64,000 bases of DNA from Methylococcales bacterium (GCA_026398895.1 JAPLRZ010000045.1:85430-149429); one strand, 5' to 3'. Counted from the stretch's first letter, positions 54,688-63,836 are shown. Notes: generated by a model from the sequence alone, not told the origin. Numbers and translations are program-made.

Positions 54688-54951
54688 TTAAAAAGGGAGG
54701 CTAATGGTTAGGTTGGGTGAGTACAAGTTCTACAAAACGAACACGAAAATTATAGGTGTGAATTTTATACATATACGCGTTTTGCTAATCGCACATTTTA
54801 GCTATGCAGAATCGAGAGATCACTAATGGGCGGCTATTCTACCAAACGAATGAGGTTAAAAAGTTATTTTTTATGTATGGGTAGGGTTCTTTTGCATGAA
54901 TATACGGACTGTATGAAGCACTATAATCATGATTAATTTATTATTTAGCGT

Positions 54952-54980
54952 TTGACGCACTTAATATTTCCAGATATTAT
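54952..54980 (+). promoter_or_regulatory. Sigma-70-type promoter for yceD-rpmF
   Basis: TTGACG at 54952-54957 and TATTAT at 54975-54980 are separated by 17 bases. Transcription would begin around 54987, only a few bases before the yceD ATG at 54990. No Shine-Dalgarno sequence precedes the ATG. The rest of the 302-base divergent gap (54688-54951) shows no gene. Confidence 0.6.
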
Positions 54981-54989
54981 TACACAGTT

Positions 54990-55517
54990 ATGTTGAACAG
55001 ATTACCCGAAATCATAGAACCTTTACACTTGGCTGATAAACGCGGCGAATTAAAAGGTCAAATCCCCGTTAAGAGCTTAAGTCGAATAGCTGAACTGTTG
55101 TTTGATGATTCAGGCTCAGTGACTGTGGAACTTTTTTTTGGTCGGGAAGGACACTTGCCTAAAATTGAAGGACGGATTCAAACGATTCTGCAATTGAAAT
55201 GCCAGAGTTGTTTGCAAGCGATAGAATGGACGGTCGATAGCGTTGTTAAGTTAGGCATCGTCAAGACAGTCGATCAGGCTAACCGCTTAACGGAAGACTA
55301 TGAACCGTTGCTTGTCGAAGTAGAGACAATGAGACTTAGCGATCTTATTGAAGATGAATTATTGCTCAGTTTACCTACCTATCCCAAACATCAACACGGT
55401 TGTTTTGTCGCAAATCCTAACAATAACAACACGAATACACCCGCGCGTGACGCACAAGCAACGCGTGAAAACCCTTTTTCAATCTTAGCCAAGCTAAAAA
55501 ATACTGGAGATTTATAA
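54990..55517 (+). CDS. yceD: YceD family protein (DUF177), 23S rRNA accumulation protein
   Basis: The 175-residue product shows the YceD pattern: a strand-rich N-terminus ([20 protein letters not shown]), [15 protein letters not shown] (CxxC) and [31 protein letters not shown] with the conserved [11 protein letters not shown] segment. It is involved in 23S rRNA accumulation in E. coli and is the usual partner upstream of rpmF. Its stop overlaps the rpmF start by one base. A promoter lies so close that the mRNA may be nearly leaderless. Confidence 0.93.
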   Translation: MLNRLPEIIEPLHLADKRGELKGQIPVKSLSRIAELLFDDSGSVTVELFFGREGHLPKIEGRIQTILQLKCQSCLQAIEWTVDSVVKLGIVKTVDQANRLTEDYEPLLVEVETMRLSDLIEDELLLSLPTYPKHQHGCFVANPNNNNTNTPARDAQATRENPFSILAKLKNTGDL

Positions 55518-55708
55518 TGGCCGTACAGAAAAGTAAAGTAACCCGTTCAAGACGTGGTCAACGTCGTTCACACGATGCCTTAACAGCAAAAGCATTGTCA
55601 CAAGATCCGATTACAGGTGAAATGCACTTACGTCACCACATGACTCCTGACGGTTATTTCAAAGGTCGTCAAATCGTTGGCACAGCGGTTACTGTTGACG
55701 AAAATTAA
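55517..55708 (+). CDS. rpmF: 50S ribosomal protein L32
   Basis: The 63-residue basic protein begins [51 protein letters not shown], the L32 signature. It lacks the CxxC...CxxC zinc ribbon, as expected for the zinc-free proteobacterial form. It is a component of the large subunit. Position between yceD and plsX is conserved across gammaproteobacteria. A terminator-like hairpin follows. Confidence 0.97.
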   Translation: MAVQKSKVTRSRRGQRRSHDALTAKALSQDPITGEMHLRHHMTPDGYFKGRQIVGTAVTVDEN

Positions 55709-55739
55709 GCGTCTTTTTTTCGCTTAAGTAAGACGTACT

Positions 55740-55767
55740 GCCGAATCAGTTCTGATTCGGCTTTTTT
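55740..55767 (+). terminator. Intrinsic terminator or attenuator between rpmF and plsX
   Basis: GCCGAATCAG and CTGATTCGGC form a perfect 10-base stem with a 2-base loop, followed by six T. It lies 32 bases after the rpmF stop and 28 bases before the plsX GTG start, so it would limit read-through from the ribosomal gene into fatty-acid synthesis genes. Confidence 0.85.
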
Positions 55768-55794
55768 ACAATAACGGTGGAGTCATTCGTCAGC

Positions 55795-56823
55795 GTGAGT
55801 TTAACTATTTCGATTGATGCAATGGGCGGGGATTTTGGCCCTAAAGTGACTATTCCTGCGTCATTGGATTGTTTAAAAAATAATCCAGACTTAACGCTAA
55901 TTTTAGTCGGTAACGAAGCGGTGCTTGAGCCGTTATTGACACAAGAATTAGTTGATTATTCAGGCAGGCTCTCTATTCAACACGCCTCTCAGTGTGTGGA
56001 AATGCACGAATCGCCCGCTAAAGCTCTCAAAAATAAAAAAGATTCTTCTATGCGCGTTGCTATTAATTTGGTGCGTGATGGGCGTGCGGATGCGTGCGTC
56101 AGTGCGGGCAATACGGGGGCATTAATGGCAACTGCTCGTTTTGTGTTGAAGATGATTCCAGGGATTGATCGTCCCGCGATTATTTCTACTCTGCCTTCTA
56201 TTCATGGGCATACCCATGTATTAGATTTAGGGGCAAATGTTGATTGTACTGCTGAACATTTGTTTCAATTTGCGGTGATGGGTAATGAGCTGGTAAAAGC
56301 AGTCGAAGGTATTGATAACCCACGAGTGGGTTTATTGAATATTGGCGAAGAAGATATGAAAGGTAATGAGCAGGTTAAATCAGCGGCGAAATTGCTGGAA
56401 AACTCAACATTAAATTATATTGGTTATGTTGAAGGCGATTCGTTAAATGCGGGTTCAGTAAAAGTTGATTTGATTGTTGCCGATGGTTTTGTCGGTAATG
56501 TTGCACTTAAATCCATTGAAGGCGCGGCAAAAATGATTGGCTTTGCGTTAAAATCAGCCTTTAGCAAAAACTATTTGACTAAATTAGTTGGATTTATAGC
56601 ATACCCAGTGTTGAGATCCTTTAAACAACGCATCGATCCACGGCTTTACAATGGCGCGAGTTTCCTTGGCTTACGCGGCTTGGTGATTAAAAGTCATGGC
56701 GGTGCTGATGTGTTAGCGTTTAAAACCGCGATTCAACTGGCTGAGGTTGAAGTCAAAAAAGATGTGATTCGCAAAATAAGCGAACAAGTTGAAAAAACCT
56801 TAGCTCTGAGAAATAACGCATGA
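55795..56823 (+). CDS. plsX: Phosphate acyltransferase PlsX
   Basis: A GTG at 55795 is preferred because family members begin [14 protein letters not shown] within a few residues; an upstream in-frame GTG at 55777 would add six unconserved residues. The 342-residue product converts acyl-ACP to acyl-phosphate. Motifs are [60 protein letters not shown] and [21 protein letters not shown]. It overlaps fabH by 4 bases. Confidence 0.96.
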   Translation: MSLTISIDAMGGDFGPKVTIPASLDCLKNNPDLTLILVGNEAVLEPLLTQELVDYSGRLSIQHASQCVEMHESPAKALKNKKDSSMRVAINLVRDGRADACVSAGNTGALMATARFVLKMIPGIDRPAIISTLPSIHGHTHVLDLGANVDCTAEHLFQFAVMGNELVKAVEGIDNPRVGLLNIGEEDMKGNEQVKSAAKLLENSTLNYIGYVEGDSLNAGSVKVDLIVADGFVGNVALKSIEGAAKMIGFALKSAFSKNYLTKLVGFIAYPVLRSFKQRIDPRLYNGASFLGLRGLVIKSHGGADVLAFKTAIQLAEVEVKKDVIRKISEQVEKTLALRNNA

Positions 56824-57770
56824 CTTATTATTCAAAAGTAATCGGCACTGGCGGTTACTTGCCCGAAAAAATTCTCACCAACGAAGAACTTTCAAAAACG
56901 GTTGATACGTCCGATAGCTGGATTTATGAACGTACAGGCATTAAAAGTCGGCGCATTGCGGGTGCGAATGAAACTGCCTCTAGCATGGCAGAAATTGCTG
57001 CCAGACAAGCCATTGAGATGGCGCAAATTGATCCTGAAAGCATTGATTTAATTATTGTTGCTACGGGTACGCCTGACCGCGTTTATCCTAGCACAGGCTG
57101 TTTACTGCAAAAGCGTTTAGGCGTTAAACACGCGGTAGCATTTGATGTGCAGGCGGCGTGTTCGGGTTCTATTTTTGCGTTAAGTATTGCCGATCAATAC
57201 ATTAAATCAGGCGCGGCTAAAACAGTGCTAGTGGTCGGTGCTGAAGTGTGTTCGCGAATTGTTGATTGGACAGATAGAACCACCTGTATTTTATTTGGTG
57301 ATGGCGCGGGGGCGGTATTGCTGACTGCTTCGGAGCAACAAGGTATTTTATCCACCCATATTCATTCTGACGGTGAGTATGAAGAATTGCTGTATTGCCC
57401 AACCTCTACTGAACAAAAAGCGGGCTATATCAGTATGCGCGGCAATGAAGTTTTTAAGGTTGCGGTCAATACGCTAGGCAGAATTGTTGATGAAACCCTA
57501 GAGGCCAATGATTTAGGTCAAGAGCATATTGACTGGTTAGTGCCGCATCAAGCTAACAGTCGCATTATTGCGGCAACGGCAAAAAAATTAAAACTGTCAA
57601 TGGATCAAGTCATCATGACTTTGGAAACTCAAGGCAATACTTCATCGGCCTCGGTGTTGTTAGCTTTCAATGAAGGCGTGCGTGATGGGCGTATTCAACG
57701 TGGACAGATCGTATTATTGGAAGCCTTTGGAGCAGGATTCACTTGGGGTTCTGCCTTAATTAAATATTAA
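56820..57770 (+). CDS. fabH: 3-oxoacyl-[ACP] synthase III (FabH)
   Basis: The 316-residue product starts fatty-acid synthesis by joining acetyl-CoA and malonyl-ACP. The catalytic triad is visible: Cys in [13 protein letters not shown] (near residue 112), His in [13 protein letters not shown] (near 243) and Asn in [17 protein letters not shown] (near 273). Length is normal. The ATG overlaps the plsX stop by 4 bases, and fabD follows 10 bases later. Confidence 0.97.
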   Translation: MTYYSKVIGTGGYLPEKILTNEELSKTVDTSDSWIYERTGIKSRRIAGANETASSMAEIAARQAIEMAQIDPESIDLIIVATGTPDRVYPSTGCLLQKRLGVKHAVAFDVQAACSGSIFALSIADQYIKSGAAKTVLVVGAEVCSRIVDWTDRTTCILFGDGAGAVLLTASEQQGILSTHIHSDGEYEELLYCPTSTEQKAGYISMRGNEVFKVAVNTLGRIVDETLEANDLGQEHIDWLVPHQANSRIIAATAKKLKLSMDQVIMTLETQGNTSSASVLLAFNEGVRDGRIQRGQIVLLEAFGAGFTWGSALIKY

Positions 57771-57780
57771 CGATGGTGTA

Positions 57781-58734
57781 ATGATGAACAAACAAACCTA
57801 CAGTTTAGCTTTTGTTTTTCCAGGACAGGGTTCTCAATCTGTCGGTATGTTGAACGATTTAGCGGCGAGTTATCCTGAAGTCAAACATATCTTTGAACGC
57901 GCATCGGATGCGTTAAGTCAAGATTTATGGTCGTTAGTTAGCAAAGGCTCAGAAGAAGAGCTTAATCAAACCCAGAATACGCAACCTGCGATGTTAGCGG
58001 CGGGTTTTGCGGTTTGGAATGTCTGGTGTCAACACAGTACAGTGCGTCCAGATTGGGTGGCGGGTCATAGTTTAGGCGAATATACCGCCTTAGTGTGTTC
58101 CAGTGCAATTCATTTTGAAGATGCGATTAAATTAGTGGCGACCAGAGCGCGATTAATGCAGGAAGCAGTGCCTGCGGGTGTGGGTGCAATGGCGGCTATT
58201 TTAGGTTTGCAAGATCATGAAGTAGTTAAAGCCTGTAACGAAGCGGCGGGTAATGAAATAGTGTCGGCAGTCAATTTTAATTCGGCTGGACAAGTGGTGA
58301 TTGCGGGTAACGTGGCAGCAGTTGAAAGAGCGATGCTTATTGCAAAAACAATGGGAGCAAAACGTGCGCTATTATTACCTGTCAGCGTACCATCACATTG
58401 TGCATTGATGCACCCTGCCGCTGAAAAACTGAATGGCTACTTACAAAATACCGTCATTAATTCACCCAAAATGACGCTGATCCATAATGTCGATGTCGCC
58501 TCACACAGTGCGCCTGAAGTCATTCGTCATGCCTTAAAAGAGCAGTTATATAGACCTGTCAACTGGGTGGACAGCATCAAGTTTATGAACGACCAAGGCG
58601 TTACTCGCTTTGTTGAATGTGGTCCAGGTAAGGTATTAATTGGACTTAATAAACGCATCGCTAAAGATGCCGAGCATTACAGCATTTATAACCCAGAAAC
58701 CTTGAATGAGGCATTGGAGAAAATTAATGGCTAA
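57781..58734 (+). CDS. fabD: Malonyl CoA-acyl carrier protein transacylase (FabD)
   Basis: The 317-residue product loads malonate on ACP. Motifs are AFVFPGQGSQSVGML, the nucleophile serine in VAGHSLGEYTALV near residue 98, VSVPSHCALMHPAA with the catalytic His near 207, and FVECGPGKVLIGLNKRI. Two adjacent ATG codons open the frame. Its last 8 bases overlap the fabG start. Confidence 0.97.
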   Translation: MMNKQTYSLAFVFPGQGSQSVGMLNDLAASYPEVKHIFERASDALSQDLWSLVSKGSEEELNQTQNTQPAMLAAGFAVWNVWCQHSTVRPDWVAGHSLGEYTALVCSSAIHFEDAIKLVATRARLMQEAVPAGVGAMAAILGLQDHEVVKACNEAAGNEIVSAVNFNSAGQVVIAGNVAAVERAMLIAKTMGAKRALLLPVSVPSHCALMHPAAEKLNGYLQNTVINSPKMTLIHNVDVASHSAPEVIRHALKEQLYRPVNWVDSIKFMNDQGVTRFVECGPGKVLIGLNKRIAKDAEHYSIYNPETLNEALEKING

Positions 58735-59455
58735 AAAAATCGCTTTAGTGACAGGGGCTAGTCGCGGTATTGGCAGAGCAATTGCTGAACGATTAGCCGA
58801 AGATGGCTTTTTTGTTGTTGGTACAGCAACGTCTGACAGTGGCGCGGAGGCAATTTCTGCCTTCTTGGGTGAAAATGGCACAGGCAAAAAACTAAATGTC
58901 GCGGATGCTGAATCGATTGCTGAATTTATTAAAGCGGTTAATGATGAGTTCGGTACGCCAGCCGTACTGGTAAATAATGCGGGCATTACCCGTGATAATT
59001 TACTGATGCGCATGAAAGATGAAGAATGGAATGACATTATCAACACCAACTTAACCTCAGTGTTTCGCATGAGCAAAGCAGTATTGCGGGGCATGATGAA
59101 AGCCAAAACAGGGCGTATTATCAATATTTCCTCAGTGGTTGGCAGTACAGGTAATGCTGGACAAGCTAATTATGCAGCGGCAAAAGCGGGCATGATAGGC
59201 TTTGCTAAGTCAATGGCAAAAGAAGTGGGTTCGCGCAATATTACTGTCAATACGGTCGCACCTGGTTTTATCGATACCGATATGACGCGTGAACTCAGTG
59301 ATGATATTAAAAATACCTTATTAGCTGGTATTCCGCTCGCTCGTTTAGGCGCAGCTAAAGAAATTGCCCATACCGTTTCCTTCCTAGCCTCTGAAGGAGC
59401 GGCTTACATTACAGGCGAAACCATTCATGTCAATGGTGGCATGTTTATGCCTTAA
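58727..59455 (+). CDS. fabG: 3-oxoacyl-[ACP] reductase (FabG)
   Basis: The ATG at 58727 is the family start (AKKIALVTGASRGIGRAIAERL). The 242-residue short-chain dehydrogenase reduces 3-oxoacyl-ACP with NADPH. The TGxxxGIG nucleotide motif, NNAG (VLVNNAGITRDNLL), the serine in INISSVVGSTGN and YAAAKAGMIGF with Tyr and Lys are all present. It overlaps the end of fabD by 8 bases. A promoter for acpP lies directly after its stop. Confidence 0.97.
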   Translation: MAKKIALVTGASRGIGRAIAERLAEDGFFVVGTATSDSGAEAISAFLGENGTGKKLNVADAESIAEFIKAVNDEFGTPAVLVNNAGITRDNLLMRMKDEEWNDIINTNLTSVFRMSKAVLRGMMKAKTGRIINISSVVGSTGNAGQANYAAAKAGMIGFAKSMAKEVGSRNITVNTVAPGFIDTDMTRELSDDIKNTLLAGIPLARLGAAKEIAHTVSFLASEGAAYITGETIHVNGGMFMP

Positions 59456-59457
59456 TA

Positions 59458-59487
59458 TTGTGATATTGTAAAAATATCAAGTATAAT
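59458..59487 (+). promoter_or_regulatory. Probable sigma-70 promoter of acpP
   Basis: TTGTGA (59458-59463) and a consensus TATAAT (59482-59487) are separated by 18 bases, with a GATATT/AATATC palindrome in the spacer. The leader to the acpP ATG would be about 100 bases. This agrees with the separate high-level transcription of acpP known in other bacteria. Confidence 0.65.
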
Positions 59488-59592
59488 TCCACCCCGCCGT
59501 CTGGAGTTTCCAGTAACGGGATTTCTAGTAAAAACCAATAACAATACTATTGTAAGTTAGGTTTACAAACTTACAGGTTGAGGAAAATAATT

Positions 59593-59823
59593 ATGAGTAA
59601 CATTGAAGAACGAGTAAAAAAGATTGTTGCAGAGCAGTTGGGCGTTAAAGAAGCCATCGCAAATGACGCTTCATTCGTGGATGACCTTGGTGCGGATTCT
59701 CTGGATACAGTTGAGCTCGTTATGGCTCTCGAAGAAGAATTTGAATGTGAAATTCCAGACGAAGATGCTGAGAAAATTACCACAGTTCAGCAAGCTATTG
59801 ATTATGTAACAAAAAATACTTGA
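59593..59823 (+). CDS. acpP: Acyl carrier protein
   Basis: The ATG at 59593 starts the family sequence [24 protein letters not shown], with GAGGAAAATAATT just before it. The 76-residue acidic product carries the phosphopantetheine serine in [21 protein letters not shown]. It holds growing acyl chains in fatty-acid synthesis. It is flanked by fabG and fabF as in E. coli. The phosphopantetheinyl transferase at 41716-42414 could modify it. Confidence 0.98.
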   Translation: MSNIEERVKKIVAEQLGVKEAIANDASFVDDLGADSLDTVELVMALEEEFECEIPDEDAEKITTVQQAIDYVTKNT

Positions 59824-59910
59824 TATTGATAGTTAGTGGGTGAACAATTGTTCATCCACTAAATATGCCCCTCCTGATTCCCTCCTTCTTTTTTCTTACG
59901 GTACATTACA

Positions 59911-61155
59911 TTGAGCAAACGTCGAGTTGTAATAACTGGATTAGGCGCAGTCACGCCTTTAGCCAATACAGTCGCAGATACTTGGACAGGTATTATTAAT
60001 GGCAAAAGTGGCATTAGCCCTATTGATTCTTTTAACATCACGCCTTTTGCCACTACCTTTGGTGGTGTCATCCGCAATTTTGATGTAACTCAATATATTG
60101 CTGAAAAAGATGCTAAACGTATGGACGGCTTTGTCCATTACGGTATCGCGGCAGGTTGTCAGGCATTTGAAGACTCTGGTTTAGAAGTCACAGAAGCTAA
60201 TGCTGAACGCATCGGCGTTGCCATAGGTTCGGGTATCGGTGGTATCACGGGCATAGAAGAATGCTATGCCACTTACGAAAAAGGCGGCCCCCGTCGCATT
60301 TCGCCTTTCTTCGTACCTGGCAATATTATTAATATGATTTCGGGTAATCTCTCCATTAAATACGGTTTGAAAGGCCCTAATTTTGCGATCGTCACCGCCT
60401 GTGCGACAGGTACACACAACATCGGTGATGCCGCTAGATTAATACAATATGGCGATGCAGATGTCATGATTGCAGGTGGTGCGGAACGTTGTACTTCATC
60501 ACCCACTGCTATGGGTGGATTTGCTTCTGCAAAAGCCTTATCACGTCGTAATGACGATCCACAAGCGGCAAGCCGTCCGTGGGATAAAGACCGTGATGGT
60601 TTTGTTCTCAGTGATGGTGCAGGTGTGGTGGTTCTTGAAGAATTGGAACACGCTCTTGCGCGTGGTGCAAAAATTTACGCTGAATTAGTCGGTTATGGTA
60701 TGAGCGGCGATGCCTATCATATTACTACCCCGTCCGCAGGTGGCGAAGGCGCGGCACGCTGCATGAGGAATGCCATGCGTGATGCAGGTTTAAATGTAGA
60801 CCAAATTGATTATATCAATGCACACGGTACATCAACGCCAGCAGGTGATGTCGGTGAAACCCACGCCATGAAAGCCGCCTTAGGCAATCATGCCTATAAA
60901 GTCGCTATCAGTTCAACCAAATCTATGATTGGACATATGTTAGGCGCGGCAGGTGGTATAGAAGCCGTGTTATCTGCTCTGGCAATTAAAAACCAGATTG
61001 CCCCTCCAACTATCAATTTAGAAAATCCAGACCCAGAATGTGATTTGGATTATGTACCCAACATAGCCCGCGACATGAAAATTGATGTTGCTATGTCCAA
61101 TTCGTTTGGGTTTGGTGGCACTAACGGCACGTTAATCTTTAAACGTTATTCGTAG
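59911..61155 (+). CDS. fabF: 3-oxoacyl-[ACP] synthase II (FabF), TTG start
   Basis: The 414-residue product elongates acyl-ACP. The start must be TTG because [24 protein letters not shown] is conserved and no ATG lies near. Catalytic residues are Cys in [14 protein letters not shown], His in [13 protein letters not shown] and His in [15 protein letters not shown]. The TTG start and weak ribosome site suggest lower expression than acpP. The stop codon TAG coincides with the first bases of palindromic element R2b. A second, diverged copy of the last 19 codons lies at 63780-63836. Confidence 0.97.
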   Translation: MSKRRVVITGLGAVTPLANTVADTWTGIINGKSGISPIDSFNITPFATTFGGVIRNFDVTQYIAEKDAKRMDGFVHYGIAAGCQAFEDSGLEVTEANAERIGVAIGSGIGGITGIEECYATYEKGGPRRISPFFVPGNIINMISGNLSIKYGLKGPNFAIVTACATGTHNIGDAARLIQYGDADVMIAGGAERCTSSPTAMGGFASAKALSRRNDDPQAASRPWDKDRDGFVLSDGAGVVVLEELEHALARGAKIYAELVGYGMSGDAYHITTPSAGGEGAARCMRNAMRDAGLNVDQIDYINAHGTSTPAGDVGETHAMKAALGNHAYKVAISSTKSMIGHMLGAAGGIEAVLSALAIKNQIAPPTINLENPDPECDLDYVPNIARDMKIDVAMSNSFGFGGTNGTLIFKRYS

Positions 61156-61240
61156 GTCGAAATAAGCCTGTTTGAGCGTAAGCGAAAATAGGCGTTTCCG
61201 ACATCGCATAAGTTTGTCGGAAACGCCCGCCCTGCGCTAC
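61152..61240. repeat. Palindromic element R2, copy b, at the fabF stop codon
   Basis: The element starts GTAGGTCG, so the fabF stop TAG lies in it, and shares CGAAATAAGCCTGTTTGAGC and the TTTCCGACA/TGTCGGAAA hairpin with R2a. The right terminal repeat GCTTATTCCGAC is missing. The 11-base hairpin loop is inverted relative to copy a. Confidence 0.8.
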
Positions 61241-61279
61241 TAAATTAGCGTTACATTTAAAAGTCAATAAGGGTAAAAC

Positions 61280-62224
61280 ATGATCAAATTTCTGACTACG
61301 CAAGGAATCAACTACCACCTCGAAGAACTCCTTAAAAATTCTCAGAAAGAAATCATCCTTATATCACCGTACATCCAGCTTCAAAAAAGAATCAAAGAAA
61401 TCTTGTCCCAAAAAAAAGATAATGGTCTTGATATTATTTTCGTTTGTAGAGCAAAGGATTTGAAAGAAAACCTTTCAAGATTCTCAACAAAAGTGTTCGA
61501 TTGCCCAACATTGCACGCAAAATGCTATATGAATGAGAATGAGGTAATCGTAACAAGTTTAAATCTTTATGAATTTAGCCAAAAAAATAACGAAGAAATG
61601 GGCTTTTATATCAAAAAAGGTGATGCAACATTGTCGATGCTTCAAAAATGGTTTTTAAAGAATAGTGATGCAAGTGAGCAAATTTTTAAAGAAATAAAAA
61701 AGGAAGCAGAACGGCTTTACAAAAATCAAATTAACCTTACAACATTTTCACCAATTACAAATGTAAGCGATACAAGTGTTCAAACTTCTACCGAAATAGC
61801 AAATCAAGTAAAAAAACCTTACAAAAACAAAACTAACCATCAAGCTCCTATTTCATATAAAGATACATTAGTTGTAGGTGAAAAATATTCATTAAGTGTA
61901 CTAGATACTATTTTTAATTTTGATTACAAAGGTGACGCAGGTATCAAAAAAACTGCTTGGGGTGGCGAAATAGTTCTTTTCAGCTACACTTCATCTCCTT
62001 ATCCTCTAGTTGAAAAAAATGGGATAATTTATTATCAGGGTCAAAATACAGGTGCTGGTGTTCAAAAACTTATTTATGGTAACAAAGACCTATACGATTC
62101 ATTTAAAAATAAATCTATCACAATTCACCTTTTCAAAGATGATGTTTATCGCGGTAAATTTTACATTGTAAGAAAGCCGTATTTAGAGAACGGTAGATGG
62201 ATTTTTCCATTAGCAAAAAAATAA
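61280..62224 (+). CDS. PLD-family nuclease fused to an SRA-like domain; possible modification-dependent restriction enzyme
   Basis: The 314-residue product has an N-terminal phospholipase D-like domain (EIILISPYIQLQKRIKEIL) with one HxK active-site motif, LHAKCYMNENEVIVTSLNLYEFS, near residue 79. Single-HKD enzymes work as dimers. After a charged linker, residues about 195-314 read TAWGGEIVLFSYTSSPYP, NGIIYYQGQNTGAGVQKLIYGNKDLYDSFKN and IHLFKDDVYRGKFYIV. This resembles SRA-type domains that read modified cytosines in type IV restriction enzymes. The gene is AT-rich and beside an IS110 element, which suggests transfer. The domain match is by eye and should be checked. Confidence 0.75.
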   Translation: MIKFLTTQGINYHLEELLKNSQKEIILISPYIQLQKRIKEILSQKKDNGLDIIFVCRAKDLKENLSRFSTKVFDCPTLHAKCYMNENEVIVTSLNLYEFSQKNNEEMGFYIKKGDATLSMLQKWFLKNSDASEQIFKEIKKEAERLYKNQINLTTFSPITNVSDTSVQTSTEIANQVKKPYKNKTNHQAPISYKDTLVVGEKYSLSVLDTIFNFDYKGDAGIKKTAWGGEIVLFSYTSSPYPLVEKNGIIYYQGQNTGAGVQKLIYGNKDLYDSFKNKSITIHLFKDDVYRGKFYIVRKPYLENGRWIFPLAKK

Positions 62225-62333
62225 CCCCCCATAGTTCGTTTCATATATGGAACGCGACAATGTGATTCGGATAATCAGCCCTGTAGCCCTGTAGATACTC
62301 TGTTCAAAATCAAGCCTTTTTCGATAACGATAA

Positions 62334-63386
62334 TCATGAATTCTCCAAAATAGGAATGGCATAAAAACGGGAGTTATCGAAAGGTTGGTTGTGTTTTAAC
62401 ATCCCATGAATAGCGTGTAGCAATTTACGCATGACGGCACAGACTGCCTGTAAGGGCAACTTGCCGTTATCGACAAGATGCTGGAAATACGCTTTGACGT
62501 GCGGATCATGTTCTTTGGCACTGAGCGCGGGCATATAAAGAGCGGCGCGGATATGTGCGTTGCCCGATTTGGCAATTCGGGTTTTTTTGTGGACGCTTTT
62601 GCCTGACTCGAAGGCTTGCGGGTCAAGCCCTGCAAACTTAACCCATTGTCGATGCGATAAGTCGTGCGGCAATAATAACAGTTCGCCCATCAGTGCGATG
62701 GCACTGGTTTCGGCAATGCCTTTGATGCTAATTAATAAGTGCAGGATACGGGCTAGTTCAGGGTGTTTGGCTATCAAGAGCAACGCCGCCGTTGTTAGGT
62801 TGTCGATGCGTTTTTCTAACTGGCTGATGGCTAGCGAGGCATCTTTTAGCACGGCTTTGGGGGTTTCAGTGGTGGCGGTCAGCGCGTGCAGATGGTTCTT
62901 GGCGGCGGCTTTTTGTTTGCTCAATGAATGAATGCGCCGAGCCAAGCTCCGCAGGCTTATCTTCTCAGTGCTGGGACGTGTCCAGGCAACAAACGCCATA
63001 CGTTCAGCGTATTCAGCCAGCGTATTGGCATCAACGGCATCGGTTTTACTGTTTTTCATTAACACCTTGGCAAAGTTATGTGACGCTTTTGGATTCAACA
63101 CCATCAGCGATATACCTGCATCATGCAACGCGATACTTAAATCAAAGTGATACACGCCTGTGGCTTCGAGACAGACGATAATGCCTGACAGTTTGACCAG
63201 TTTGTTGACCAAGCGAGCGCGATCACTGGGTGTATTGCTAAACGTTTGTGGATTCAATGAGTTATTCTTTTTACGAATCACCAACACCAGTTCTTCAGCA
63301 CCCACATCAATCCCTGCAAAGAGCGGTTGTTTAGTGTCGCTGGCGGTTTCTTTCTGTGGAATGTTCATACTATTAGGTTTGTCCAA
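62334..63386 (-). CDS. IS110-family transposase
   Basis: The 350-residue product is a complete IS110-type DEDD recombinase. The RuvC-like domain has FAGIDVGAEELVLV (first Asp), IIVCLEATGVYHFDL (Glu) and KNSKTDAVDANTLAEYAERM (Asp). The C-terminal transposase_20 region has LISIKGIAETSAIALMGEL, WVKFAGLDPQAFESGKSVHKKTRIAKSGNAHIRAALYMPAL with the conserved serine. Two start codons (residues 1 and 7) are possible. No interrupting stop is seen. It is one gene of the mobile element whose outer ends I could not define. Confidence 0.92.
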   Translation of the reverse strand: MDKPNSMNIPQKETASDTKQPLFAGIDVGAEELVLVIRKKNNSLNPQTFSNTPSDRARLVNKLVKLSGIIVCLEATGVYHFDLSIALHDAGISLMVLNPKASHNFAKVLMKNSKTDAVDANTLAEYAERMAFVAWTRPSTEKISLRSLARRIHSLSKQKAAAKNHLHALTATTETPKAVLKDASLAISQLEKRIDNLTTAALLLIAKHPELARILHLLISIKGIAETSAIALMGELLLLPHDLSHRQWVKFAGLDPQAFESGKSVHKKTRIAKSGNAHIRAALYMPALSAKEHDPHVKAYFQHLVDNGKLPLQAVCAVMRKLLHAIHGMLKHNQPFDNSRFYAIPILENS

Positions 63387-63599
63387 CTAGATTAAAGAAC
63401 GTACACTATTCATTGATTCCCGACCCTGCACTGCACCTGCCATCCTTGTGAATACAGGCTCTAAGCCTCAGATACTCCTCGGTATGGGTGAATAGGGCGG
63501 GGGTCAATCTACCTGACAGGCTCTGACTTTTAATCAGTCCTCAGGGTGGGTCGACCTCCCAATGAACGCTTACAGCTTACTCGTTATTCTTTCGACTTA
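63387..63599 (-). ncRNA. Structured non-coding flank of the IS110 element, possible bridge-RNA region
   Basis: The 213 bases upstream of the transposase start contain no gene but several inverted repeats, for example GACT-GATTAA-AAGTC and CTGAGGCTTAGAGCCTG-type pairings near 63450-63540. In IS110-group elements the non-coding end before the recombinase gene encodes a bridge RNA that pairs with donor and target DNA. This region has the right place and size. The RNA limits are not defined here. Confidence 0.35.
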
Positions 63600-63617
63600 T
63601 TCGATTGATTTTGAGTA

Positions 63618-63695
63618 GTTTTAATCATACAAGTTTTAATCATACAAGTAGTTTTAATCATACAAGTTTTAATCATACAAGTTTTAATCATACAA
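63618..63695. repeat. Tandem repeat, five 15-base units
   Basis: The unit GTTTTAATCATACAA occurs five times (63618, 63633, 63651, 63666, 63681), with a 3-base GTA after the second. All copies are identical. Spacing is contiguous without spacers, so it is not CRISPR. It runs straight into repeat R1b. Confidence 0.92.
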
Positions 63696-63777
63696 GGGTG
63701 GGCAAATGGCTCTATCGTTTGCCCACGCTGAATAAGCATAATCGGTGGGCAAGCAAAAAGACGCTTGCCCACCCTAC
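63696..63777. repeat. Dispersed palindromic repeat R1, copy b
   Basis: GGGTGGGCAAA...TTTGCCCACG and CGGTGGGCAAGCAAAAAGACG...CCCACCCTAC match copy a at 9787-9868 almost base for base, with a changed central loop. It lies directly before the fabF remnant. Confidence 0.88.
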
Positions 63778-63779
63778 CT

Positions 63780-63836
63780 GACTCGTTCGGTTTTGGCGGC
63801 ACAAACGGCACGTTAATATTTAAACGCTATTCGTAG
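63780..63836 (+). pseudogene. Remnant: last 18 codons and stop of a second fabF
   Basis: The translation [18 protein letters not shown] followed by TAG equals the C-terminus of the fabF at 59911-61155 ([18 protein letters not shown]) except for N to D in the first codon. From the second codon on, six of the codons differ at synonymous positions and none changes the residue. It is thus the end of a diverged fabF copy whose body has been replaced by the repeats and IS material upstream. Confidence 0.8.

Noticed and set aside
58636..59124. 162-codon minus-strand ORF over fabD/fabG
   Set aside because: Antisense to conserved fab genes, no recognisable protein features.
63618..63695. Possible CRISPR array
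   Set aside because: Units are 15 bases, identical and contiguous without spacers, and no cas genes are nearby.
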